From: Streptococcus sp. HMSC067H01
GTDB taxonomy: Bacteria > Bacillota > Bacilli > Lactobacillales > Streptococcaceae
Direction of reading: 5' to 3'
DNA: 52,444 bases
NCBI RefSeq assembly: GCF_001814775.1
Contig: NZ_KV817792.1
Location: 129,545-181,988, forward strand
Shown here: in pieces, positions 33,061 through 40,550 of the stretch
Position numbering within the stretch: position 1 is the first letter of the stretch
Layout of the letters: every line of letters starts with the position of its first letter
Notes under the pieces: model-generated
What the model saw: the letters and a program-made list of their open reading frames with translations, nothing else
Database searches by the model: none
Told to the model about the DNA's origin: nothing
Translations under genes and position numbers: made by a program

Positions 33061-33255
33061 TTATAAAAATTTCTTTTTCTTCCTAATTCTTTTGTCAATC
33101 ATGTATAAAACGATAATCGAAAATAGAGGTGGTACAAGATAACTCTTTTCACTCATTGTCAGCTGAAACCCTAGAGTTGCTAGTATCTTGATAATAAAAA
33201 TATTCATCAGGAATAAGAAAAAGAATATTAGAAAAAATTTTAAAGTTTTATTCAT
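33061..33255 (-). CDS. Small two-helix membrane protein, immunity type
   Basis: The 64-residue protein has two hydrophobic helices (LKFFLIFFFLFLMNIFIIKIL and PPLFSIIVLYMI) and a very basic C-terminus (DKRIRKKKKFL). Its ATG overlaps the stop of the upstream gene by 8 bases, with AGGA in front. It shares its layout of two helices, a mid-loop proline before helix 2 and a basic tail with three neighbours, suggesting a paralogous set of bacteriocin immunity proteins. The function is inferred from context. Confidence 0.7.
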   Translation of the reverse strand: MNKTLKFFLIFFFLFLMNIFIIKILATLGFQLTMSEKSYLVPPLFSIIVLYMIDKRIRKKKKFL

Positions 33256-33451
33256 TTACATCCTGATTATCTTTTTTACCTCTTATGTTCTGAATAGCCT
33301 GATATTTTACTGTTATGTAAATGATTAAAAGAAGTACGGGATAAGAGAATAAATCTGAAAGTTCCATGAAATTTATACTACACTTTCCTAGCCAAAGTAC
33401 AATACGTACTAGTAGAATCAAACCCAATAATATCACTTCTTTTTTAAACAT
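33248..33451 (-). CDS. Small two-helix membrane protein, immunity type
   Basis: A 67-residue protein with helices EVILLGLILLVRIVLWLG and YPVLLLIIYITVKY and a charged tail (NIRGKKDNQDVNE). AAGGA lies 8 bases before the ATG. It is translationally coupled to the following 64-codon gene. Like its neighbours it fits the small immunity proteins of streptococcal class II bacteriocin loci, but there is no direct evidence. Confidence 0.7.
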   Translation of the reverse strand: MFKKEVILLGLILLVRIVLWLGKCSINFMELSDLFSYPVLLLIIYITVKYQAIQNIRGKKDNQDVNE

Positions 33452-33557
33452 GCGAATATCCTTCTAACTAAAATTAAACTACAGTTCATCAGCTTAACAC
33501 CCCAACATTCCTCAAGATTGCCCTTATACTGGAGCCACAAAGTTCAGATCCATTTAA

Positions 33558-33767
33558 TCAACCTTTATCATATTTTTCTTCACTTCTATAAAGTAAAATA
33601 AATACTATCAAGAATAGTGAAATTGTAGGTATGTCAAAATTTTCAAACCATGTAGGTAGATTTATTTTGTTTACATCAGCCACTATTCTAACAATGATAT
33701 AAACCATCGAACTGTAGCATATAGTAAATTCTGGTCAAGCTTTTTGTAACACTTGAACGACTTTCAT
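33558..33767 (-). pseudogene. Immunity-type membrane protein with in-frame stop
   Basis: From the ATG at 33767 (GGAG 7 bases upstream) the frame reads MKVVQVLQKA, then TGA at 33737-33735, then continues in the same frame for 58 codons: PEFTICYSSMVYIIVRIVAD, then PTWFENFDIPTISLFLIVFI and the tail RSEEKYDKG. The whole reading is 69 codons, the same size and layout as the neighbouring immunity-type proteins. The single TGA probably replaces a TGG. Re-initiation at an ATG at 33707 would give a 49-residue product without the first helix, but no ribosome binding site is seen there. Confidence 0.7.
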
Positions 33768-33791
33768 TTCAAACTCCAATATGATGTTCCG

Positions 33792-33980
33792 TCAATTCCC
33801 AATCTTATTTTCTTTTGTTTTGTACTTGTATCCTACATAAAACAGACCAAGCAGAATTGGATAGTTTTCTGGATAAAACAAGGTATTGATCGGTTTTTTC
33901 AAAATCAAATACGTTGCGATATAGATAATGACTGACACGATAAAATAACCTTCAGCAAATCCCAATAAGATTTTTTTCAT
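33792..33980 (-). CDS. Small two-helix membrane protein, immunity type
   Basis: A 62-residue protein with two membrane helices (GYFIVSVIIYIATYLIL and YPILLGLFYVGY), the segment KPINTLFYPENYP between them and a basic tail (KYKTKENKIGN). It resembles the pseudogene downstream and the two genes after it. The ribosome binding site is weak (AGGA about 14 bases upstream). It lies just after a small hairpin terminator, so expression may depend on read-through. Confidence 0.65.
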   Translation of the reverse strand: MKKILLGFAEGYFIVSVIIYIATYLILKKPINTLFYPENYPILLGLFYVGYKYKTKENKIGN

Positions 33981-34005
33981 TGTAAGCTACTATTTTCCTG
34001 ATAAG

Positions 34006-34025
34006 AAAGGCGGAAAAACTCCGCC
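34006..34025 (-). terminator. Small GC-rich hairpin inside the island
   Basis: On the minus strand GGCGGA and TCCGCC pair across a 5-base loop, followed by TTTCTT. A modest terminator or attenuator between the peptide genes and the immunity-type genes. Confidence 0.55.
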
Positions 34026-34060
34026 ATTCACACGCACAAAATCCTTTTAATTCAGATTCA

Positions 34061-34273
34061 TCATTTATAGTTTTGATTATTTCTTGACAAATCTTTGCAA
34101 AAAATACCAAAATAGCCCGAAGCAAGCAAACCCACTAAAGTCCATTTCCAATCAAAGGATACTAATGAACCTGTACGAATCACATGAAGTACAAGATTAA
34201 GAGCTATAGCCAACAAAGGAATTATAGTGGCTAGTTTAGGTAACAATGTATTGAGATCAGTGTTGCGATTCAT
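34061..34273 (-). CDS. Small membrane protein in the bacteriocin island (70 aa)
   Basis: From the ATG at 34273 (AAGGGA 8 bases upstream) the product is MNRNTDLNTLLPKLATIIPL followed by a hydrophobic helix to HVIRT and a second helix (WKWTLVGLLASGYFGIF). The frame extends nine codons upstream without a ribosome binding site. Two helices and the position between bacteriocin-like peptides suggest an immunity protein. It differs from the four paralogues downstream. Confidence 0.7.
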   Translation of the reverse strand: MNRNTDLNTLLPKLATIIPLLAIALNLVLHVIRTGSLVSFDWKWTLVGLLASGYFGIFCKDLSRNNQNYK

Positions 34274-34311
34274 AATTGATTCCCTTTTATGATTTGCCAC
34301 AAATTTTTAAA

Positions 34312-34467
34312 TTAACGTCTACTTCCCAAATGACGCCCATACATATAGGTAACGACTCCTAAAACACCCCAAGCTACTGCTGTAGAAGTAGTAACAATGA
34401 AACCTCCCTTAGTTACAGCCAAGTCTTCCTCTGTCATAATAGCAAATTTTTCATCCAGTTTTTTCAT
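34312..34467 (-). CDS. Double-glycine-leader bacteriocin-like peptide (51 aa)
   Basis: The leader is MKKLDEKFAIMTEEDLAVTK followed by GG (residues 21-22), a classical double-glycine leader for C39-peptidase exporters. The predicted mature peptide is 29 residues, FIVTTSTAVAWGVLGVVTYM onwards, with a GxxxG motif (GRHLG) and a basic end. GxxxG motifs are typical of two-peptide class IIb bacteriocins. AAGGAG precedes the ATG at 34467. Export by the adjacent ComAB or a Blp transporter is inferred. Confidence 0.8.
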   Translation of the reverse strand: MKKLDEKFAIMTEEDLAVTKGGFIVTTSTAVAWGVLGVVTYMYGRHLGSRR

Positions 34468-34485
34468 ATTCCACCTACTCCTTTT

Positions 34486-34584
34486 TTACATTATACTAGC
34501 TAATCCAATAGCTACCCCAACCAAAAATCCTACAATTCCTGAAGCTGATATGACAATCGCTACAAATTCTTCTGAAACATTCAT
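34486..34584 (-). CDS. Hydrophobic 32-aa peptide with GxxxG motifs, no GG leader
   Basis: From the ATG at 34584 (GGAG six bases upstream) the product is MNVSEEFVAIVISASGIVGF followed by LVGVAIGLASIM. It has two GxxxG motifs (GFLVG, GVAIG) and one membrane-spanning stretch, and lacks a double glycine. It may be a leaderless peptide, a leader-degenerate relative of its neighbours, or a toxin-like membrane peptide. Confidence 0.6.
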   Translation of the reverse strand: MNVSEEFVAIVISASGIVGFLVGVAIGLASIM

Positions 34585-34677
34585 TTTTTCTCCATTCTTT
34601 TTTAGTTCTTATTCCATTAACAACAACTAAAATATGATTATTCAATAGCATTTGTCACATACTAATAATAGTTCTCT

Positions 34678-34854
34678 TTAAATCCTGTCTTTACCTGAAT
34701 CCAAATAACTCATCATCAAAATTAGCATCGGAACAAATAATTCTGTTTGGAAATATTTTTCAACATTAAAGGTGATTACATTTAAATCCCCCAACACGCA
34801 AAATACTCCAAAAATAATTAAAATTGCTCCCATTATATTTTTTAGATTTTTCAT
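34678..34854 (-). CDS. Small membrane protein in the bacteriocin island (58 aa)
   Basis: A 58-residue product (starts MKNLKNIMGAILIIFGVFCV) with a first helix at residues 7-22 and a second near FVPMLILMMSY, ending SGKDRI. It begins 12 bases after the stop of a double-glycine peptide gene, so it is a candidate cognate immunity protein. The ribosome binding site is weak. Confidence 0.6.
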   Translation of the reverse strand: MKNLKNIMGAILIIFGVFCVLGDLNVITFNVEKYFQTELFVPMLILMMSYLDSGKDRI

Positions 34855-34866
34855 ACAAGTCCACTT

Positions 34867-35016
34867 TTATCCAAATTTACGTTTTAAATCTTGACCAATT
34901 AATCGACCACCAAGGAAAATTGCCACTCCTGCACCAACCGTGGCTAAGGTAATTGATCCACCTTCTGTATTCATCAATTCTTCTTCTGTCAATTCTGTCC
35001 ATTTATTTAAATTCAT
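34867..35016 (-). CDS. Double-glycine-leader bacteriocin-like peptide (49 aa)
   Basis: From the ATG at 35016 (AAGGAG 8 bases upstream) the leader is MNLNKWTELTEEELMNTEGG and the mature part is SITLATVGAGVAIFLGGRLI followed by GQDLKRKFG (29 residues). The leader motif LTEEELM...GG is shared with the peptide just upstream. Two Gly-rich stretches and a basic C-terminus fit a class IIb bacteriocin subunit. The frame is open 12 codons upstream but lacks a start signal there. Confidence 0.8.
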   Translation of the reverse strand: MNLNKWTELTEEELMNTEGGSITLATVGAGVAIFLGGRLIGQDLKRKFG

Positions 35017-35033
35017 TTTTTCTCTCCTTATTA

Positions 35034-35177
35034 TTACATAAAATAGCCCCAAGCAATACCACCAATTAGTAAGACACCTCCTACAACTACAGCGGTAACT
35101 GACCCCCCATCCACTTCCATTAGCTCTTCTTCCGTAAGAGCTACAAAGTTCTGTTCCATTTTGTCAAAGTTTGTCAT
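35034..35177 (-). CDS. Double-glycine-leader bacteriocin-like peptide (47 aa)
   Basis: From the ATG at 35177 (AAAGGAG upstream) the leader ends FVALTEEELMEVDGG (GG at 24-25), and the mature peptide is SVTAVVVGGVLLIGGIAWGY then FM (22 residues). It is very hydrophobic and Gly-rich. Together with the 49-residue peptide 17 bases downstream it may form a two-peptide bacteriocin. It matches the double-glycine leader class processed by ComA/BlpA-type exporters. Confidence 0.8.
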   Translation of the reverse strand: MTNFDKMEQNFVALTEEELMEVDGGSVTAVVVGGVLLIGGIAWGYFM

Positions 35178-35210
35178 TTGTTTTCTCCTTTATTTTTATA
35201 TTTGTGATTT

Positions 35211-35264
35211 CTAACCTTTAAACCATTTATATAGCCAGATTGGATAAATAACTGAAATAATCAT
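35211..35264 (-). CDS. Tiny Trp-rich cationic peptide B (17 aa)
   Basis: The ATG at 35264 follows AAAGGAGAACAGGG, a strong ribosome binding site, and encodes MIISVIYPIWLYKWFKG. It is clearly related to peptide A just upstream: both have [LI]YP, WL, KWF and a basic end. The peptide is amphipathic, carries two Trp and two Lys, and has no leader. Function unknown; candidates are a leaderless membrane-active peptide, a signalling peptide or a translated regulatory leader. Confidence 0.6.
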   Translation of the reverse strand: MIISVIYPIWLYKWFKG

Positions 35265-35307
35265 CCCTGTTCTCCTTTCCTTTTCTTCTTACTTATCTAT
35301 TCGATAA

Positions 35308-35336
35308 AATAATTTTAAAATAAACAACTAAGTCAA
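35308..35336 (-). promoter_or_regulatory. Possible promoter between tiny peptides A and B
   Basis: On the minus strand TTGACT (35336-35331), a 17-base spacer and ATTATT (35313-35308) make a fair promoter directly after the stop of peptide A. It could drive peptide B and the double-glycine genes. Confidence 0.4.
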
Positions 35337-35338
35337 AT

Positions 35339-35389
35339 TTATTTTAAAAACCACTTGATCAACCACGGATAAAGACCTGTCACATACAT
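35339..35389 (-). CDS. Tiny Trp-rich cationic peptide A (16 aa)
   Basis: The ATG at 35389 follows AAAAAGGAGG with good spacing and encodes MYVTGLYPWLIKWFLK. It aligns with peptide B with one gap (LYP-WLIKWF against IYPIWLYKWF). Two similar frames in a row, each with a near-perfect ribosome binding site, argue against chance. It lies 44 bases after the acpP terminator, so it is either expressed by read-through or from a promoter I cannot see. Confidence 0.6.
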   Translation of the reverse strand: MYVTGLYPWLIKWFLK

Positions 35390-35432
35390 CAGTAATCCTC
35401 CTTTTTTGTTCTCATCTCTTTTTTCGAGAAAC

Positions 35433-35458
35433 AAAAAAACAACATGACTTGCATGTTG
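35433..35458 (-). terminator. Terminator of acpP
   Basis: CAACATG and CATGTTG pair around 5 bases on the minus strand, followed by seven T. It ends the plsX-acpP transcript before the bacteriocin island. Confidence 0.85.
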
Positions 35459-35465
35459 CTTGATG

Positions 35466-35702
35466 TTAGATTTTATCTTTAATGGCTTTTAATACATCTG
35501 CTACACTTTGCAGTTGATCAATCTCCTCATCACTGATTTCGATTCCGAATTCATCCTCAATGGTTAGTACAAATTCCATCAAATCTACCGAATCAGCATC
35601 CAAATCATCCTTCAAGCTCAAGGCCTCTGTGACTACAAAGTCTTCTCCTTGACGTTCTTGGATAATGGTCACGACACGGTCAAAAATTTCTTTATCTGTC
35701 AT
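35466..35702 (-). CDS. acpP: Acyl carrier protein
   Basis: The 78-residue acidic protein carries the phosphopantetheine attachment serine in DADSVDLMEFVLTIEDEFGI (DSVD in place of the usual DSLD). It carries acyl chains for fatty acid or phospholipid synthesis. It directly follows plsX, whose product uses acyl-ACP. It ends at a clear terminator. In streptococci this is the second ACP, apart from the one in the fab cluster. Confidence 0.95.
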   Translation of the reverse strand: MTDKEIFDRVVTIIQERQGEDFVVTEALSLKDDLDADSVDLMEFVLTIEDEFGIEISDEEIDQLQSVADVLKAIKDKI

Positions 35703-35707
35703 ATATA

Positions 35708-36700
35708 TTATTCTCCTGAAAATTCACGCGCAGTTTGAGCAACTACGTCTGTCTCGAGCATGGTACGAATCTGACGAATCGTACTATACACAGCCTTGGC
35801 ATCACTTGAGCCATGAGTCTTGACAACAGGCGCCTTAACACCAAACAAGACTGCACCCCCAACATCTGAATAGTTGAGTTGCTTTTTCAAACCTCTAAGA
35901 CTATCCTTAAGAAGAAGAGCACCAAGTTTTGCTCGAAGTCCACCACCTGTAATAGCATTTTTAAGCAAGCCCATGATCCCCATGGCTGTTCCTTCGATGG
36001 ATTTGAGCACAGCGTTTCCCGTGAAACCGTCTGCCACGACAACATCTGCAACGCCATCCATCAAGTCACGCGCTTCCACATTACCAATAAAATTCAAACT
36101 TTCATCAGCTACTAGCAAGTCATAAGTTTCCTTGCGGAGTGGATCTCCCTTACTGCTCTCTGTCCCGTTATTAAGCAAACCAACTCGTGGTTTTGCAATT
36201 CCACGAACATTTTTAGCATAGAAAGAACCTAAGATGGCATATTGATGAAGGTGATGGGCTGTGTTTTCTGCATTGGCACCGAGGTCTAGCATGTCAAAAC
36301 CTTTCCCATCAACTGTTGGTAAGGTTGACATAAGCCCTGGACGATCGATATTTTTGATGCGACCAACGATGAAAAATCCTGCCGCAAGCAAAGCACCTGT
36401 ATTCCCTGCTGATAGCACGGCATCAGCCTCACCATCTTTGACAGCCTTAGCAGCCAATACCATACTGGCATTTTTCTTCTTACGAATGGCTTTTGTCGGT
36501 TCATCATCCGAATCAATTTTTTCATCTGTATGGATAATGCTGACGCGTTCTGTAGCTGTTAGATATTGCTTGATTTTGCTTTCGTCTCCGTAAAGTTGAA
36601 TCTCAATATCTGAAAAGTCAGTAAGGGCTTGATTGACACCCTCAACGATGGCTTGAGGTGCGTAATCGCCACCCATTGCGTCTACTGCAATTTTTTTCAT
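35708..36700 (-). CDS. plsX: Phosphate acyltransferase PlsX
   Basis: PlsX of 330 residues, starting [20 protein letters not shown], with [17 protein letters not shown] and [14 protein letters not shown]. It makes acyl-phosphate from acyl-ACP at the first step of phospholipid synthesis. I start it at the ATG at 36700, where AGAGGAAG stands 6 bases upstream and the ATG overlaps the recO stop as ATGA. The frame is open ten codons further into recO. Confidence 0.95.
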   Translation of the reverse strand: MKKIAVDAMGGDYAPQAIVEGVNQALTDFSDIEIQLYGDESKIKQYLTATERVSIIHTDEKIDSDDEPTKAIRKKKNASMVLAAKAVKDGEADAVLSAGNTGALLAAGFFIVGRIKNIDRPGLMSTLPTVDGKGFDMLDLGANAENTAHHLHQYAILGSFYAKNVRGIAKPRVGLLNNGTESSKGDPLRKETYDLLVADESLNFIGNVEARDLMDGVADVVVADGFTGNAVLKSIEGTAMGIMGLLKNAITGGGLRAKLGALLLKDSLRGLKKQLNYSDVGGAVLFGVKAPVVKTHGSSDAKAVYSTIRQIRTMLETDVVAQTAREFSGE

Positions 36701-37467
36701 TTGTCTTCCTCTTTTAATAATTGTCCCCAATCGGATAGGGAATCAATAAATTTCTTTGATTTTAGGTGAATCCCGACGTACTCTTCGTAAATCTGGTCCA
36801 TAAACTTGCGCAAGTCTTGCTTAATTTCTGACTTGAGCGAAATAGTCTCCAGAGTATCAAAATCAATGGCTTGAAACTGATTAAGCAGATAAGGGATATT
36901 GGGATTCAGATGACATCGTTTCTCATCCTCATGATAATGCTCTGGGCAAAGACAGGCTCCATATCTGAAAGAAAAGTCAAAAGCCTGGCCAACCCGATGG
37001 CAAAAGACACACTCATTAAAATTAAGACCAATCCCAAACCGTGTCAAAATCTGAATTTCAAAAATATTAGTCAAGACCTGATAATCTAAGCCCTCTTCCA
37101 TCAGCTCTAATGTCTTCTGCAAAAAAGCAAATAAGGGAGCGTCCTGCTGATTATCCTGCAAACTCGCATCAGCCAAGGCTGCCACATAGGTCGCATAAGC
37201 CATGGTAAAGAGATCACTATTGATCCTTGGAAAGGTCATTACCTCATGATAATCTTCTATATAACTGAGTCCATCATCATTGATGCGCAAGAGAAAATGG
37301 GCTAAGACTAAAGGTTGAATGACAGGAGCTAGTTTGGATTGGTCGGCGTGTTTGACAAAAAACATGCGCTTCCCTGCCTGTTCTGTAAAGATTTTAACAA
37401 GCTTATCATCTTCTCGAAAATTTCGATTGTAAAGCACTAAACCCTGACTCGTAATCGATTGAATCAT
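36697..37467 (-). CDS. recO: DNA repair protein RecO
   Basis: The 256-residue protein starts [20 protein letters not shown], the RecO OB-fold N-terminus, and has a zinc-binding set (CVFCHRVG...CLCPEH) in the helical domain. RecO loads RecA on SSB-coated DNA in the RecFOR pathway. It overlaps both neighbours by ATGA junctions, so aminotransferase, recO and plsX form one operon. Confidence 0.94.
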   Translation of the reverse strand: MIQSITSQGLVLYNRNFREDDKLVKIFTEQAGKRMFFVKHADQSKLAPVIQPLVLAHFLLRINDDGLSYIEDYHEVMTFPRINSDLFTMAYATYVAALADASLQDNQQDAPLFAFLQKTLELMEEGLDYQVLTNIFEIQILTRFGIGLNFNECVFCHRVGQAFDFSFRYGACLCPEHYHEDEKRCHLNPNIPYLLNQFQAIDFDTLETISLKSEIKQDLRKFMDQIYEEYVGIHLKSKKFIDSLSDWGQLLKEEDK

Positions 37468-38633
37468 TCTTCTCTCATGTACTCCTCAAGTCGTTTCATA
37501 GCTTCTCTGATGGTTCCCATGCTAGCTGCATAAGATAGGCGAACATAGCCCTCTCCATACTGTCCAAAGGCAGCACCAGGGATAAAGGCAACAGCCTTCT
37601 TCTGGGCAAAATCTTTCAGAAAAGCAAAGGAATCTTGATTATAGCCTGCCGGAATCTTAGCAAAGATATAAAAAGCACCGTCCGGCTTGATGATTTCAAA
37701 GCCAAGGTCAGTCATCTTGTCGATAATGTAGTCCCGACGCTGGATATATTCCTTCTTCATCGGTTCTGCATCATCTTTACCAGCTGTTAAAGCTTCCACA
37801 GCAGCATGTTGCGCCATGGTGTTTGCGGCAGTGACCAAGTACTGGTGACTCTTGATGAGTTGAGCCGTAAAGTTTGCTGGTGCAAAGATAAAACCTAAAC
37901 GCCAACCTGTCATGGCATGGGATTTGGATAAACCATTAATAATAATAGCCTGGTCTCTCAGCATAGTGCCTAGCGATACATGATTTTCCCCTGTGTAGGT
38001 CAATTCTGAGTAAACCTCATCACAGACAACGAAAATCTCATACTTTCGTAAAACATCTGCTAAAGCTTCTAATTGTTCACGACTATAGGTAATGCCTGTA
38101 GGGTTGGCTGGATAATTAAGAATGACTGCTTTGAGCTTGTCACCCTGCTCCAAAATTGCCTTCTCTAGCATTTCAGGAGTTAAGACAAAACCATTCTCAG
38201 TCGTGTCAATCTCAACAATCTCTGCGCCAACTAGATTGACAATAGGCTCATAGCCTGGATAGGCAGGAGCTGGCAAGAGAACCTTGTCTCCTTCCTCCAA
38301 AATGGCTGTCAAAGTAGCTGATAAAGCTTCTGTCGCACCAATTGTAACCAAGATTTCATTTTCAGGATTGTAGTCCAACTGATACTTTTCTTTTACAAAA
38401 TCACTGGCTGCTTGGCGTAAGGTCAACAAACCACTCATCCCTGTATAGTAGGATTGATCTTGGTCGATGGCTCGCTTTGCAGCCTCCTTGACATGATCTG
38501 GCGTTGTAAAGTCAGGTTCTCCCAAGGTCAACCGCAGGACTCCAGGAATCTCTGAAATAGCCTGGTCAAACTGACGAATCAAGGAAACTTGAATCTTATC
38601 TAATTGTCTGTTAAAGCGTTTGGTTAAGTCCAT
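37464..38633 (-). CDS. Class I/II PLP-dependent aminotransferase
   Basis: The 389-residue protein is a fold-type I aminotransferase. [32 protein letters not shown] and the PLP-lysine segment [17 protein letters not shown] are clear. It begins [20 protein letters not shown] after AAGGAGG. Streptococcal members of this group act on aromatic amino acids, methionine or aspartate; the substrate cannot be read from the sequence. First gene of the operon with recO and plsX. Confidence 0.9.
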   Translation of the reverse strand: MDLTKRFNRQLDKIQVSLIRQFDQAISEIPGVLRLTLGEPDFTTPDHVKEAAKRAIDQDQSYYTGMSGLLTLRQAASDFVKEKYQLDYNPENEILVTIGATEALSATLTAILEEGDKVLLPAPAYPGYEPIVNLVGAEIVEIDTTENGFVLTPEMLEKAILEQGDKLKAVILNYPANPTGITYSREQLEALADVLRKYEIFVVCDEVYSELTYTGENHVSLGTMLRDQAIIINGLSKSHAMTGWRLGFIFAPANFTAQLIKSHQYLVTAANTMAQHAAVEALTAGKDDAEPMKKEYIQRRDYIIDKMTDLGFEIIKPDGAFYIFAKIPAGYNQDSFAFLKDFAQKKAVAFIPGAAFGQYGEGYVRLSYAASMGTIREAMKRLEEYMREE

Positions 38634-38665
38634 ATATATCCTCCTTGATCAAAGAACATATGTCT

Positions 38666-38694
38666 ATTATACTACAAAAGCTCTCTGACCGCAA
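38666..38694 (-). promoter_or_regulatory. Promoter of the aminotransferase-recO-plsX operon
   Basis: On the minus strand TTGCGG (38694-38689), a 17-base spacer and TATAAT (38671-38666). Confidence 0.7.
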
Positions 38695-38731
38695 AATTCC
38701 GTTAATTTACAACCTTATTCCTACTTTCTAC

Positions 38732-38760
38732 TTTACTTTTCTGACAGATAAGATTATAAT
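38732..38760 (+). promoter_or_regulatory. Promoter of the YeiH-family gene
   Basis: TTTACT (38732-38737), a 17-base spacer and a perfect TATAAT (38755-38760), 27 bases before the ATG. Confidence 0.7.
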
Positions 38761-38787
38761 GAGAAGTATTTATTTTCGGAGGTTTTT

Positions 38788-39798
38788 ATGTCATTTCTAT
38801 CAAAAAATTGGGCAGGACTGTTAGTCTGTCTGATCATTTCTATCATCTCTTGGGTTTTAGGAGGCTTTCTGCCTGTTGTGGGAGCACCTGTTTTCGCCAT
38901 TTTTATCGGAATGATTCTCTACCCCTTTCTCACTCCCTATAAACAACTGGATGCTGGTTTGACTTATAGCTCCAAAAAATTGCTTCAGTATGCTGTTATC
39001 TTGCTTGGGTTTGGACTCAATATCTCACAAGTTTTCGCAGTTGGAAAATCTTCCCTTCCTGTCATCCTCTCAACTATTTCAATTGCTTTGATTATAGCTT
39101 TCTTTTTCCAACGATTTTTTAACCTTGATACAAAGCTAGCTACCTTGGTTGGGGTAGGCTCTTCTATCTGTGGTGGTTCTGCCATTGCAGCGACTGCTCC
39201 TGTTATTCACGCCAAGGAAAAAGAAGTAGCCCAAGCCATTTCTGTTATCTTTTTCTTCAATGTCTTGGCAGCTCTTATCTTTCCAACTCTAGGTTCTTGG
39301 CTCCATCTCTCCAACGAAGGTTTTGCTCTCTTTGCGGGTACTGCGGTCAACGATACTTCCTCTGTAACAGCCACAGCTAGCGCCTGGGATAGTCTGTATC
39401 ATACCAATACTCTAGAATCTGCAACCATTGTCAAACTGACTCGTACCTTAGCTATTATCCCTATTACTCTCTTCCTCTCCTATTGGCAAAGCCGTCAACA
39501 AGACAACAACCAAGGAGTAAAGCTTAAAAAAATCTTCCCCGTTTTCATCCTTTACTTTATCCTAGCTTCTCTGCTAACGACCATCCTTACTTCTTTTGGT
39601 GTTAGCAATAGCTTCTTTGCACCTCTCAAACAACTCTCCAAATTCCTCATCATCATGGCTATGAGTGCTATTGGTCTCAAAACCAACCTCATTGCTATGA
39701 TCAAATCCAGTGGAAAATCCATTCTTCTTGGAGCCCTCTGCTGGATTGCCATCATTCTAACCAGCCTTGGTATGCAAATGCTCATCGGTATTTTATAA
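38788..39798 (+). CDS. YeiH-family (UPF0324) membrane protein, putative sulfate exporter
   Basis: A 336-residue membrane protein with about ten helices. The family is recognised by [32 protein letters not shown] and [19 protein letters not shown]. YeiH/UPF0324 proteins are proposed anion (sulfate-type) transporters; there is no direct evidence for the substrate. CGGAGG precedes the ATG. It is one of the few plus-strand genes here and ends just before a repeated terminator-like element. Confidence 0.9.
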   Translation: MSFLSKNWAGLLVCLIISIISWVLGGFLPVVGAPVFAIFIGMILYPFLTPYKQLDAGLTYSSKKLLQYAVILLGFGLNISQVFAVGKSSLPVILSTISIALIIAFFFQRFFNLDTKLATLVGVGSSICGGSAIAATAPVIHAKEKEVAQAISVIFFFNVLAALIFPTLGSWLHLSNEGFALFAGTAVNDTSSVTATASAWDSLYHTNTLESATIVKLTRTLAIIPITLFLSYWQSRQQDNNQGVKLKKIFPVFILYFILASLLTTILTSFGVSNSFFAPLKQLSKFLIIMAMSAIGLKTNLIAMIKSSGKSILLGALCWIAIILTSLGMQMLIGIL

Positions 39799-39803
39799 GA
39801 CAA

Positions 39804-39978
39804 AGAGGCTGGGACAAAAGTCCTAGCCTCTCAATTGTCTTTGGATTGCCGAGCAAGACGCAGTGGTTGAGTGGGCTCTTCTACGCTGATTTCATCAGCT
39901 TTTACAGCCCTACTCAACTGTGCGGAGGTGGGACGACGAAATCGAATTCTAACGAATTACCGATTTCTGTCCCACTCT
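39804..39978. repeat. SPRITE-like terminator repeat element
   Basis: A hairpin GAGGCTGGGAC/GTCCTAGCCTC (39805-39830) is followed by a longer one: GGTGGGAC (39927-39934) with GTCCCACTC (39969-39977), and inside it GAAATCG (39938-39944) with CGATTTC (39961-39967). The phrases GAGGCTGGGACAAAAGTCC and GTGGGACAGAAATCG recur in intergenic regions of mitis-group genomes, which I recall as SPRITE-type elements. It lies between convergent genes and overlaps the 3' end of the CoA-binding protein gene. A related sequence (GAGGCTGGGATCAGAAATCC) is at 49793. Confidence 0.65.
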
Positions 39979-40419
39979 CTTTAATTGTTCAAGAATTAAA
40001 CGCGTATGTTCTCTCTTTATGCAACGATTCATCACGATATCATCGCATCCTCCATCACGCAAGATTTCTTCCGCTTCTGGATTTTCAAGCCCTAGTTGCG
40101 CCCAAAAAATCTTGGCATCTGCCCTGAGGAAATCACGCGCCACATCAGGCAAAAATTCACTACGACGGTATACGTTGACAATATCTACAGGAAAAGGAAT
40201 CTCAGCTAGGCTGGCATAAGCCTTTTCTCCCAAGATTTCACCACCTGCAGCCTTGGGATTAACAGGAATAATCTTATAGCCACGAGCCTGCATTTCCTTA
40301 GTCACTCGATTGCTAGTTGTTTCCTCACGATCAGATAAACCCACTACGGCTAGAGTTTTACTGGTTTCTAGATAGTGACGGAGCACTCCATCACTTGGAT
40401 TGATAAATTCTTGAGTCAT
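39949..40419 (-). CDS. CoA-binding domain protein
   Basis: The 156-residue protein is a YccU-type CoA-binding Rossmann protein (LAVVGLSDREETTSNRVTKE, YKIIPVNPKAAGGEILG, KIFWAQLGLENPEAEEI). Start ATG at 40419, where AAAGGAGG precedes MTQEFINPSD; 17 more upstream codons are open but lack a start signal. The last eight residues (VGQKSVIR) are encoded by the hairpin arm of the repeat element, so the natural C-terminus seems replaced. Biochemical role unknown. Confidence 0.88.
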   Translation of the reverse strand: MTQEFINPSDGVLRHYLETSKTLAVVGLSDREETTSNRVTKEMQARGYKIIPVNPKAAGGEILGEKAYASLAEIPFPVDIVNVYRRSEFLPDVARDFLRADAKIFWAQLGLENPEAEEILRDGGCDDIVMNRCIKREHTRLILEQLKRVGQKSVIR

Positions 40420-40441
40420 AGAAATCCTCCTTTTTTCATTT

Positions 40442-40447
40442 AGTATA
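40442..40447 (-). promoter_or_regulatory. Extended -10 promoter of the CoA-binding protein gene
   Basis: TGCTATACT on the minus strand gives an extended -10 (TATACT, 40447-40442), 23 bases before the start codon. The -35 region is weak. Confidence 0.5.
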
Positions 40448-40484
40448 GCATATTTTGAAAAGGCTTGCATATTTTTGCTACCAA

Positions 40485-40531
40485 AAAACTCCTAACAAAG
40501 CAACTTTGAACTGCACCTGGTTAGGAGTTTT
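40485..40531. terminator. Terminator of prs
   Basis: AAAACTCCTAAC (40485-40496) and GTTAGGAGTTTT (40520-40531) form a 12-bp perfect stem with a 23-base loop. T runs follow on both strands. Confidence 0.85.
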
Positions 40532-40550
40532 GTTTTATTTAACGAATGAA

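Noticed and set aside
33452..33557. Further small peptide gene between the immunity-type genes
   Set aside because: Only a 9-codon frame without a ribosome binding site was found.
36261..36593. 110-codon plus-strand frame within plsX
   Set aside because: Antisense of a conserved gene, without start signals or homology.
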